Source: CAYJHC01 sp964370035
Lineage (GTDB): Bacteria > Bacillota > Clostridia > Peptostreptococcales > Anaerovoracaceae
Direction: 5' to 3'
NCBI GenBank assembly: GCA_964370035.1
Contig: CAYJGT010000040.1
Location: forward strand, 1-14,020
Length of the DNA: 14,020 nt
Numbering within the stretch: position 1 is the stretch's first letter; each line of letters opens with the position of its first letter. The notes under the pieces are model-generated. The model saw only the letters and a list, made by a program, of their open reading frames with translations. It ran no database searches and was not told the DNA's origin. Both the position numbers and the translations under genes were made by a program. Shown here piece after piece: positions 6,714 to 13,636 of this stretch.

Positions 6714-7128
6714 TTCAATTGTTTTTGAATATACTGTTTCTGGCGACGATTTTACTCGAGCTGGTGAGGCAAGCAGCGATGTAAAAAGTAAATTAAAGCA
6801 ACTAGGGATTAATCCTGAATCTGTCCGTAAAGTGGCCATAGCCATGTATGAAGGTGAAATCAATATGGTAATTCACGCTAACGGCGGTGATATTACTGTT
6901 ACAATAACCCCAGAAACCATCACGATGGTATTAGACGATGTAGGCCCAGGAATACCTAATGTTCAAGACGCTATGAAGGAAGGCTTCTCAACTGCTCCTG
7001 ATGCCATCAGAAGCCTTGGCTTTGGAGCTGGAATGGGTCTACCGAATATGAAAAAATATACTGACAGTTTAGACATTGACACAGAACTTGGCGTAGGAAC
7101 TACTATAACAATGACCGTCGATCTATAG
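6706..7128 (+). CDS. RsbT-like anti-sigma-factor-type ATPase/kinase
   Basis: 140-aa GHKL protein close to RsbT/RsbW-type Ser/Thr protein kinases. The N-box is in YEGEINMVIHA (48-58), the G1 box is DDVGPGI (77-83) and the G2/ATP-lid glycines are GFGAGMGL (105-112). RsbT relatives phosphorylate STAS-domain partners or bind sigma factors, but no such partner is encoded in the window. An in-frame GTG at 6697 would add three residues. The ATG at 6706 is preferred because GGAGG (6693-6697) is correctly spaced from it. It overlaps the upstream DRTGG gene by eight bases and is followed after 44 bases by the HydS-like gene. It is the second GHKL protein of the locus, with little visible similarity to the one at 3040-3597 outside the ATP motifs. 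Confidence 0.87.
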   Translation: MTDSIVFEYTVSGDDFTRAGEASSDVKSKLKQLGINPESVRKVAIAMYEGEINMVIHANGGDITVTITPETITMVLDDVGPGIPNVQDAMKEGFSTAPDAIRSLGFGAGMGLPNMKKYTDSLDIDTELGVGTTITMTVDL

Positions 7129-7172
7129 TTCAGTGTAAGTGGTTTTAGTATTAACCTAGAAAGGAAACTACT

Positions 7173-8426
7173 ATGGGTGATTTTTTTCATTCAGTAACCT
7201 TAAACGAAAGTTTGTGCAAAGGTTGCATAAATTGCATAAAAAGATGTCCTACCCAGGCTATACGGGTACGAAACGGCAAGGCCATAATTAATCCTAAGTT
7301 TTGTATAGATTGCGGAGAATGTATCAGAACTTGTCCTCATCATGCAAAGCGGTCCGCTTATGATAAGCTAGATACAATGGAAAAATTCAAGTATAAAGTA
7401 GCCTTACCTGCACCTTCTTTATATAGCCAGTTTCACCATTTAGATGACTCTAACATTGTATTAAATGGTTTGCTTAGTATGGGCTTTGATGATATTTTAG
7501 AAGTTAGTGCAGCTGCAGAATTAGTATCTGAAGCAAGCAGAGATTTTATGGCAAACCACCAGGAAAACCTACCTTGGATTAGTACTGCCTGTCCTTCTGT
7601 TCTTCGTTTAATTAGAGTTAAGTTCCCAAATTTAATTCCACATCTGCTACCGCTAAGACCACCAATTGAAGTAGCCGCAAGAATAGCCGAAAAGAGAGCT
7701 TTAGAAAAAACTGGCCTTAAAAGAGAAGAAATTGGTCTTTTCTTTATATCTCCATGTCCTTCTAAAGTAACTTACGTAAAATCTCCTCTCGGAACAGAGA
7801 AAAGTGCTGTAGATCATGTTCTTGCCATCGAGGATATTTATCCTACTCTAGTATCCCATATGAACAAGCTCGAAGATCCTTCTAAGGAGATTTCACATTC
7901 AGGTAAAATGGGAATAGTTTGGGGAAGACGAGGTGGTGAATCAAGTTCTCTATTAACAGACAAATATCTTGCTGCAGATGGAATCGAAAATGTTCTTAGA
8001 GTATTAGAAGACTTAGAAGACGAAAAGTTCGAAGACTTAACTTTCATAGAGCTAAACGCCTGTCACGGCGGTTGCGTAGGAGGAGTTTTAACTGTGGAAA
8101 ACCCCTTTGTTGCTGAAGCAAAGCTAAATCACCTAAAAAAATATTTACCAATGTCTCTTAACCACTTAGACGATGATGCCTCTACAAAAGAACTTATACC
8201 TTGGTCAGAAGAAGTGGTTTATGAACCAGTTTTCCAACTGGGCGATACCATGATTGAAAGCTTTTCAAAGCTAAACCAAGTAGAAAGAATATATAAAAAA
8301 TTGCCAGGATTAGACTGTGGGTCATGTGGCGCTCCAGATTGTAGAGGAATGGCAATAGATATTGCAATGGACGAAGCAACAGAATTAGACTGTATTCATC
8401 TGTTAAGAGAGCACTATGGTTTCTAA
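7173..8426 (+). CDS. HydS-like putative sensory [FeFe]-hydrogenase homologue
   Basis: 417 aa, cytoplasmic. Domains in order: two ferredoxin clusters (C15/18/21/25 and C44/47/50/54); an H-cluster domain (about 75-340); and a C-terminal four-Cys [4Fe-4S] domain (C382, C385, C390, C407), as in RnfB and the acetyl-CoA synthase/CODH gamma subunit. All four H-cluster cysteines have counterparts: C140 (L1, STACP), C195 (L2, SPCPSK), and C297 and C301 (L3, ACHGGC). The Lys of L2 is kept (K198). The proton-transfer Cys of catalytic enzymes is Ala (A139), and the two active-site Met positions are S193 and N295. No PAS domain is present. This fits the sensory or PAS-less (group C/D) hydrogenases, such as the HydS of Thermoanaerobacter, which work slowly and are thought to sense H2 or redox state. 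The start is ATG with AAAGGA upstream. Family is firm; the sensing role is inferred. Confidence 0.9.
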   Translation: MGDFFHSVTLNESLCKGCINCIKRCPTQAIRVRNGKAIINPKFCIDCGECIRTCPHHAKRSAYDKLDTMEKFKYKVALPAPSLYSQFHHLDDSNIVLNGLLSMGFDDILEVSAAAELVSEASRDFMANHQENLPWISTACPSVLRLIRVKFPNLIPHLLPLRPPIEVAARIAEKRALEKTGLKREEIGLFFISPCPSKVTYVKSPLGTEKSAVDHVLAIEDIYPTLVSHMNKLEDPSKEISHSGKMGIVWGRRGGESSSLLTDKYLAADGIENVLRVLEDLEDEKFEDLTFIELNACHGGCVGGVLTVENPFVAEAKLNHLKKYLPMSLNHLDDDASTKELIPWSEEVVYEPVFQLGDTMIESFSKLNQVERIYKKLPGLDCGSCGAPDCRGMAIDIAMDEATELDCIHLLREHYGF

Positions 8427-8472
8427 TTAATTATTTATGTACAAATAGCCCTATATGAGGAGGAAGGTTTAT

Positions 8473-8811
8473 ATGAAAGTAAAAGATTTGATCGATGAAA
8501 ATTTATTCACCATACTACTAGAAGGAGATAATTTAGAGACGGAAATCACAAAACCTTTTTGTTGCGACCTATTAAGCATTGTAATGGGGAAAGCACTAGC
8601 AGGTTACATATGGATTACTGTAATGGGCAACATAAATACAGTAGCTGTAGCATCATTAGCTGATGTTAGCTGTATAGTATTAGCAGAAGGAAGCATTTTT
8701 GATGATGTGGCTCTAAACAAAGCCAAGTTAGAAGGTATTACGGTTTTAAAGACTAAAGATTCAGTTTTTGATGCAGCCTTAAAAGTCCACCAACTAATAG
8801 AGAAGGGATAA
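8473..8811 (+). CDS. DRTGG-domain protein of the hydrogenase regulatory operon (second copy)
   Basis: 112 aa from the preferred start. It is a DRTGG-family domain of a different subtype from the one at 6360, with CDLLSIVMG (30-38), GYIWITVMGNINTVAVASL (43-61) and CIVLAEG (67-73). It keeps a cysteine just before the DLLS motif, as the first copy does before DMMS. An upstream in-frame ATG at 8455 would add six residues, but those encode the GAGGAGGAAGG ribosome site itself. The ATG at 8473 is therefore chosen. It lies 46 bases after the HydS-like gene and six bases before the PHP gene. The ligand and partners are unknown. Confidence 0.85.
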   Translation: MKVKDLIDENLFTILLEGDNLETEITKPFCCDLLSIVMGKALAGYIWITVMGNINTVAVASLADVSCIVLAEGSIFDDVALNKAKLEGITVLKTKDSVFDAALKVHQLIEKG

Positions 8812-8817
8812 AACGTA

Positions 8818-9528
8818 ATGGAAAAACTCTATTATGATTTGCACCTTCATTCTTGCCTCTCCCCTTGCGGAGATGAGTTAATGACCCCTGGGAACATTGT
8901 AGGACTTGCTCTTATCAACAAATTAGACATTATTGCACTAACCGATCATAATTCCTGCAAAAACTGTCCCGCATTTATGTCTTTCGCTGATAAATATGGT
9001 ATTCTTGCAATACCTGGAATGGAGCTGACTACTTCTGAGGAAGTTCATGTTATCTGTCTCTTCCCTACACTAGAAAAAGCTTTAGCTTTTGACAAATATG
9101 TATATTCTTCTTTACTACCCTTAAATAATAAAGAAGATATTTTTGGCTCACAAGTCATTTGCGATTTAGAAGACAACCCTTCTTCTAAAGAAGAGCTCTT
9201 GCTAATAAACGCAACATCGATTTCCTTTGATGAGGTTTTTGATGTTGTAAATTCATATGGCGGAGTTGCTTTTCCTGCCCATATTGACAAAAGCTCTAAT
9301 AGTGTAATTTCAAATTTAGGCTTTATTTCTCCTGATAGCAAATTCAGTACTTACGAGCTTGCCGATCTAAGCAATAAAGAAGCTTTAGAAAAGTCAAACC
9401 CCTTTTTATCTAATTGCCTTCTGCTAAAAAATTCAGATGCACACACAATTGCTGACATTTCAGAAAGAGACAACTATCTAGAAGTAGAAGAAAGGTCTGT
9501 AACAGCTTTTCTTGATTTGTTAAAATAA
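8818..9528 (+). CDS. PHP-domain metal-dependent phosphoesterase (TrpH/YciV-like)
   Basis: 236-aa PHP-superfamily protein, a metal-dependent phosphohydrolase fold. Likely metal ligands are H9 and H11 (DLHLHS), D43-H44 (TDHNS), E69 (GMEL), H77, H155 (AFPAHID) and the C-terminal D207/H209 (NSDAH). This set resembles the TrpH/YciV group that hydrolyses phosphorylated nucleotides and related substrates. The actual substrate cannot be told from sequence. It is the last gene of the regulatory operon, six bases after the second DRTGG gene, with GAAGGGA as ribosome site. A role in removing a nucleotide or phosphate signal made within this pathway would fit but is inference. Confidence 0.88.
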   Translation: MEKLYYDLHLHSCLSPCGDELMTPGNIVGLALINKLDIIALTDHNSCKNCPAFMSFADKYGILAIPGMELTTSEEVHVICLFPTLEKALAFDKYVYSSLLPLNNKEDIFGSQVICDLEDNPSSKEELLLINATSISFDEVFDVVNSYGGVAFPAHIDKSSNSVISNLGFISPDSKFSTYELADLSNKEALEKSNPFLSNCLLLKNSDAHTIADISERDNYLEVEERSVTAFLDLLK

Positions 9529-9537
9529 ATGTTAACA

Positions 9538-9566
9538 TTCAAATAGTTTTTGGTATATATTATAAT
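9538..9566 (+). promoter_or_regulatory. Candidate sigma-A promoter
   Basis: TTCAAA (9538-9543, 4/6), 17 bases, TATAAT (9561-9566, perfect). The predicted start near 9573 is just before the hairpin at 9588-9645 and about 220 bases before the exonuclease ATG. A second TATAAT at 9692-9697 has no recognisable -35. Confidence 0.5.
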
Positions 9567-9587
9567 GTGCAAAATCATTTCAAATGC

Positions 9588-9645
9588 ATTCATAAGAAAG
9601 TATTAAGGCTGGTTTTGAAGTCCAGCAATTGTTCTTCCTATGAAT
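9588..9645. promoter_or_regulatory. Long imperfect hairpin between the PHP and exonuclease genes
   Basis: Three nested helices are visible: ATTCATA (9588-9594) with TATGAAT (9639-9645), AGAA (9595-9598) with TTCT (9632-9635), and GCTGG (9608-9612) with CCAGC (9622-9626). They are separated by internal loops. There is no clean T-run afterwards, so it is a weak terminator for the PHP operon. It may instead be a structured leader of the exonuclease transcript that could start at about 9573. Helix lengths were read by eye. Confidence 0.4.
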
Positions 9646-9791
9646 TATAATGAAAAACACAATATAACAAACGCACAACTTAAACAAAAGGTATAATATT
9701 TTAGCACAAAATAAATTCGAAAAAACTCAAATCCCTTTTAATCGAATATTAATCTTATCCTTTAAGGGAACAAACAAACTGGAGGTAAATA

Positions 9792-10405
9792 ATGAAACTA
9801 ATTTCGTGGAATGTAAATGGTCTTAGAGCCTGTGTTGGGAAAGGATTTTTTGATTTCCTAAATGATGAAAATCCTGACATCTTGTGCTTGCAAGAAATAA
9901 AGATGATGAAAGATCAAGCTGATTTTCAGTTTGATGGCTATTATGACTTTTGGAACTCGGCTGTAAAAAAAGGGTATTCTGGTACTTTAATTCTTTCAAA
10001 AGAGGAACCTATATCTGTATCCTATGGGATAGGAATTGAGGAACATGATCAAGAAGGCAGAGTTATTACTGCCGAATACAGTAATTTTTATCTTGTAAAT
10101 GTATATACTCCAAACTCTAAGGATGGCCTTGCACGAATAGATTACAGAATGATATGGGAAGATGAGTTTAGAGCTTATCTAAAGAATTTAGAAAGCAGTA
10201 AGCCAGTTATTGTGTGTGGCGACTTGAATGTAGCNNNNNNNNNNNNNNNNNNNNNNNNNNNNNNNNNNNNNNNNNNNNNNNNNNNNNNNNNNNNNNNNNN
10301 NNNNNNNNNNNNNNNNNNNNNNNNNNNNNNNNNNAAGATGCCCAAATCCTCTCAGATGTTATGGGGAGTGATCATTGCCCAGTGGTATTAACCTTATCAA
10401 ATTAG
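9792..10405 (+). CDS. exoA: Exonuclease III / AP endonuclease (interrupted by an assembly gap)
   Basis: Exodeoxyribonuclease III (Xth/ExoA) of base-excision repair, which cuts DNA 5' of abasic sites and removes 3' blocks. The N-terminal part has N7 (SWNVNG), E35 (LQEIK), VYTPNS near 111-116 and CGDLNVA ending at the gap. The end after the gap has GSDHCPV with the catalytic Asp-His pair. Start is ATG after GGAGG. The 100 Ns put the two parts in different frames. Relatives have about 81 residues between GDLNVA and the C-terminal motif region, so roughly 245 bases should be missing and the full protein would be near 252 aa. The apparent frameshift is most simply a gap-length artefact, not a broken gene. 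The gene has its own upstream region and ends before a strong terminator. Confidence 0.92.
10235..10334. other. Assembly gap of 100 N
   Basis: Exactly 100 unresolved bases, the customary placeholder for a gap of unknown size. The reading frame before and after does not agree, so the length is not real. Confidence 0.98.
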
Positions 10406-10705
10406 CTTCAAGTAATACCTCTTTACAATCAAAAGCTGCCTTCCAATAGTTTAAACATTACCTTTTTAGCCTTGGCTGTTATCTTTAAATGTGAATTGAT
10501 TAACAAGAAACAAAAAGACCCTAACAACTTCTTTCTTTGTCGTTAGGGTCTTTATTTTCCCACTTTATTATTGCTTTGCTCTTATTAATAACCTTACCTT
10601 AAATTCTATTTTGATTATTTAACCCATTTTTCTGAGTTGAACAATTCGCTTAGGTCTCAGCATGCTTAAATATTAATAGTTCATAAAGCTTTTTTCTTTT
10701 TTTTC
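10406..10705. other. Convergent intergenic region
   Basis: It lies between the ends of exoA and the transporter gene. Apart from the terminator at 10514-10553 I see no gene, ribosome site or RNA. Weak features are an 8-bp palindrome AGCATGCT (10660-10667) and a long pyrimidine run (10690-10705) just past the transporter stop. Confidence 0.6.
10514..10553. terminator. Bidirectional intrinsic terminator
   Basis: Perfect 12-bp stem AAAGACCCTAAC / GTTAGGGTCTTT with a 16-base loop. T-rich tails follow on both strands (TTTATTTT on plus, TTTTTG on minus). It serves exoA on the plus strand and the convergent lspA-rluD-transporter operon on the minus strand. Confidence 0.93.
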
Positions 10706-12139
10706 TTACTTCCACAACTCTGTGTTATCTATCCCTATTGAAGAGGCCTTAAACACTGGGTCTTTTCCTTCTTTCAGCTGGAATCGGAAATCATCTAATG
10801 CTTTAATTGCATATTTTCCTAATATAAACATTGCTGCAATATTTACTAGAGCCATTAATCCCATTAATACATCTGCAAGATTCCAAGCAGTGTTAAATTG
10901 CATCTGAGCACCAAAGAATACCATTGCTACGCAAGTAAGTCTAAATACTAGTAACACTGTTGGGTTTGCTGAAATAAACTTAATATTTGACTCAGTATAG
11001 TAATAGTTTCCTACCATTGATGTAAATGCAAATAAGAATACAGAAACTGTTAAGAATAATACTCCTATTTCTCCAAATACATTTAATAATGCTCCTTGAA
11101 CTAGTGGTACTCCAGCTGACTCTGCAGTTATTTCTGTTCCTGATAACATAATTAAGAATGCAGTTGCGCTACAAATAATAAGCGTATCAATTACTACTGA
11201 CATAAATTGGGCAAGACCTTGCTTTACAGGGTGGCTAACTTCTGCAGTTGCCGCAGCGTTAGGCGCAGATCCCATACCCGCTTCATTTGAGAATAATCCT
11301 CTTTTAATTCCTAGCATCATTGCAGAACCTGTAATTCCACCAAAGAATGCTTCCCAGCTAAATCCACCTTCCATGCCTGGTGCATAAAATGCTGCCGAGA
11401 ATATTTCCCCAATAGCCTTTGGCAACATATCAATATTCATGAATGTTACTACTAGTGCCATTCCCACATATATTATTGCCATTACAGGAACAATTAGCGA
11501 GGTTATCTTTCCTATTCTCTTTGCTCCCCCAAATATTGAAAAAGCTGTAATAAGAGCAAACCCTATTCCAATTATCATTGGAATCATAGTTGAGTCGTAG
11601 TTAGGCACATAGTAAGCTATTGCAGAAGAAGCATTGTAAGCTTGCAGTCCATTAAATCCATATGCAAATGTAAGAATAAGTAATATTGCGAATAAAATTC
11701 CTAATGGTCTACATTTTAATGCTGTCTGAATATAATATGCTGGTCCTCCTCTATAACCTTCCCCATCTCTTACTTTATAAATTTGCGCTAAAGTACTCTC
11801 TACAAATGCAGTTGCGCAGCCTATTACAGCTAATAACCACATCCAGAATACAGCTCCTGGCCCTCCAATAGCTATTGCTGTCGCAACTCCAGCTATATTC
11901 CCAGTACCAACTCTTGATGCAGTCGAAATCATTAAAGCTTGAAATGAAGTTACCTTTTTTCCATCTTTGTTTGATGCATCCTTTTTTGTTAATGTTTTAA
12001 TTGCAGTTCCAAATAATGTGAACTGAACACCTTTTGTTCTAATAGTAAATACTATTCCCGCTACTACTAGTAAAATAATCAGCACATAAGTATAAAGCCA
12101 ATCATTTAAGGTGCCTAAAATTGTGTTAAACGCTTCCAT
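10706..12139 (-). CDS. Sodium:alanine symporter (AGCS) family amino-acid transporter
   Basis: 477-aa polytopic membrane protein of the alanine-or-glycine:cation symporter family, importing small amino acids with Na+ or H+. Family signatures are visible: IRTKGVQF and SFQALMISTASRVGTGNIAGVATAIA in the N-terminal third, GGPAYYI, and GLFSNEAGMGSAPNAAATAE in the middle. There are about ten or eleven hydrophobic segments. A longer frame from GTG at 12175 would overlap the rluD stop. I prefer ATG at 12139 because AAAGGAG lies five bases before it, and the upstream Lys/Gly-rich stretch is simply the ribosome-site region translated. It follows rluD by 32 bases and is probably co-transcribed. Substrate (alanine or glycine) is inferred from the family. 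Confidence 0.93.
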   Translation of the reverse strand: MEAFNTILGTLNDWLYTYVLIILLVVAGIVFTIRTKGVQFTLFGTAIKTLTKKDASNKDGKKVTSFQALMISTASRVGTGNIAGVATAIAIGGPGAVFWMWLLAVIGCATAFVESTLAQIYKVRDGEGYRGGPAYYIQTALKCRPLGILFAILLILTFAYGFNGLQAYNASSAIAYYVPNYDSTMIPMIIGIGFALITAFSIFGGAKRIGKITSLIVPVMAIIYVGMALVVTFMNIDMLPKAIGEIFSAAFYAPGMEGGFSWEAFFGGITGSAMMLGIKRGLFSNEAGMGSAPNAAATAEVSHPVKQGLAQFMSVVIDTLIICSATAFLIMLSGTEITAESAGVPLVQGALLNVFGEIGVLFLTVSVFLFAFTSMVGNYYYTESNIKFISANPTVLLVFRLTCVAMVFFGAQMQFNTAWNLADVLMGLMALVNIAAMFILGKYAIKALDDFRFQLKEGKDPVFKASSIGIDNTELWK

Positions 12140-12171
12140 TTTTTCTCCTTTTCCTTTTCCTTTTTTACGCT

Positions 12172-13104
12172 TCACAGCGTTACTTCCCCTCCGAGTTTCT
12201 TTATTACCTTATTAAATTCCTCTGGAGGATTCACTTTAAACTCCAGGAACTCTCCCGTTTCTGGATGTTTAAATGCTAACAGATATGCATGCAGCATCTG
12301 TCCTTTTATATTAAGTGGGTTTTTTGATGGACCATAAAGGTCATCTCCCACAAGTGGGTGATTTATATGTGCCATGTGCACTCGTATTTGATGTGTTCTT
12401 CCCGTTTCTAATCTTGCCTCAATTAAAGTGTACTTCCCGTAATTCTCTATTACCTTATAATGGGTCACAGCTGGCTTTGATTTAGTGTCAGTAATAATTT
12501 TTTTATGAAAAACTCTCTTATCAGAACCAATAGGCTTATCTATGGTCCCTTCTTGTTCACTAAAATTATTATATACTAAAGCTACATATCTACGACCAAC
12601 CGTATGCTCCTCTAATTGCTTTGCCAAACCTCTGTGAGCATTATCATTCTTGGCCACTACTAGCAGCCCACTAGTATCTTTATCAATTCTATGAACAATT
12701 CCAGGCCTTATTTCTCCATTTATTGTTGAAAGATTATCGCCACAATGATACATTATAGCATTTACCAAAGTTCCATTTGGATTTCCTGGGGCAGGGTGAA
12801 CAACCATTCCTCTAGGTTTATTAACAACCATCAATGATGAGTCTTCATAAATTATTTCCAAAGGAATATTTTCTTTTTCTATCTGTACTATTTCTGGTTC
12901 AGGGATTAGAACATTAATTACATCCCCTCTTTTCACCTTGTAGTTTTTGCTAACTCTCTTTACCCCTTCAATCTTTATATTATTTTCTTCTATGAGTTTT
13001 TGGATATAACTTCTAGAAGTATTTTCAACAAGGGTAGATAAAATAGTGTCTATCCTTTTATTCTCTTCTTCTTCCGTTATTACATATGTATTTGCTTTAC
13101 TCAT
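12172..13104 (-). CDS. rluD: Large-subunit rRNA pseudouridine synthase, RluD/RluA family
   Basis: 310 aa; isomerises specific uridines of 23S rRNA to pseudouridine. An N-terminal S4 RNA-binding domain (about 15-65, with RIDTIL and the GDVINV loop) is followed by the catalytic domain. The active-site Asp is D141 in HRIDKDTSG. Further family motifs are NKPRGMVVHP (95-104), RTHQIRVHM and HPLVGDDLYG in the C-terminal half. The order lspA-rluD is common in Firmicutes (lspA-rluD/ylyB). Its ATG overlaps the lspA end by eight bases, with GAAGGA upstream, indicating translational coupling. The exact rRNA positions modified cannot be assigned, so RluD is used in the family sense. Confidence 0.93.
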   Translation of the reverse strand: MSKANTYVITEEEENKRIDTILSTLVENTSRSYIQKLIEENNIKIEGVKRVSKNYKVKRGDVINVLIPEPEIVQIEKENIPLEIIYEDSSLMVVNKPRGMVVHPAPGNPNGTLVNAIMYHCGDNLSTINGEIRPGIVHRIDKDTSGLLVVAKNDNAHRGLAKQLEEHTVGRRYVALVYNNFSEQEGTIDKPIGSDKRVFHKKIITDTKSKPAVTHYKVIENYGKYTLIEARLETGRTHQIRVHMAHINHPLVGDDLYGPSKNPLNIKGQMLHAYLLAFKHPETGEFLEFKVNPPEEFNKVIKKLGGEVTL

Positions 13105-13570
13105 TATTTTTTCCTTCTGCCATTATCTTCTTCGGATCTTTACTTTCAAAGAAAATCAGGTACAGAAACGCTAATCCAGCACCAACAACAACGCATATAT
13201 CTGCAAAATTAAATACTGGAAAATCCCAAAAAGATAAATAGTCAACTACATACCCTCTAGTTATTCTGTCGATTAGATTCCCCACTCCCCCAGAAATAAT
13301 AAGTGTAATTGCCCACAAAGCCAATTTCCCTCTCTTATTTCTTTCCTTCCATAAAACCACAAGAAGAGCCGCAATAAGTGCAGCGGTCATAATCGTGAGG
13401 AAGTCTACCTCCCCATTTAATATTCCAAATGCTGCCCCCTCATTGCGGATATAAGTAATCTTAAAAAATCCTAGTTCAAAGGATGTTTCTCCCCAGCTTA
13501 TATTCTTAACTATCGAAAATTTTATTAGCTGATCTAGAAACACCCCTATTAATATTATAATAAAATACAT
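13097..13570 (-). CDS. lspA: Lipoprotein signal peptidase (signal peptidase II)
   Basis: 157-aa inner-membrane aspartyl protease that removes signal peptides from diacylglyceryl-modified prolipoproteins. Four hydrophobic segments are seen. Motifs are FLDQLIK (11-17), RNEGAAFG (42-49), GNLIDR with catalytic D101, and FNFAD with catalytic D124. Length is normal. The start is ATG at 13570; an in-frame stop lies just upstream, so no longer form is possible. The ribosome site is weak (AAAGGG about 20 bases away). It begins 66 bases after the upstream gene and overlaps rluD by eight bases. Confidence 0.95.
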   Translation of the reverse strand: MYFIIILIGVFLDQLIKFSIVKNISWGETSFELGFFKITYIRNEGAAFGILNGEVDFLTIMTAALIAALLVVLWKERNKRGKLALWAITLIISGGVGNLIDRITRGYVVDYLSFWDFPVFNFADICVVVGAGLAFLYLIFFESKDPKKIMAEGKNNE

Positions 13571-13636
13571 TAAATTTATAGCTATTTACCCTTTTTCACT
13601 TCTTCGGTTCTGTAGATCCGAACCTGTAAAATCCCT

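Noticed and set aside
9600..9635. Minus strand reads GCTGGACTTCAAAACCAGC, resembling a selenocysteine tRNA anticodon arm
   Set aside because: No T-arm motif, acceptor pairing or CCA end can be found around it; the flanks are AT-rich. A chance hairpin is more likely.
9792..10405. exoA as a frameshifted pseudogene
   Set aside because: The frame change coincides exactly with a 100-N placeholder gap; both flanks are well conserved.
13590..13630. Hairpins GGTTC/GAACC or TTCGG/CCGAA between the repeat protein gene and lspA as a terminator
   Set aside because: Stems are only 5 bp, mutually exclusive, and not followed by a T-run on the minus strand.
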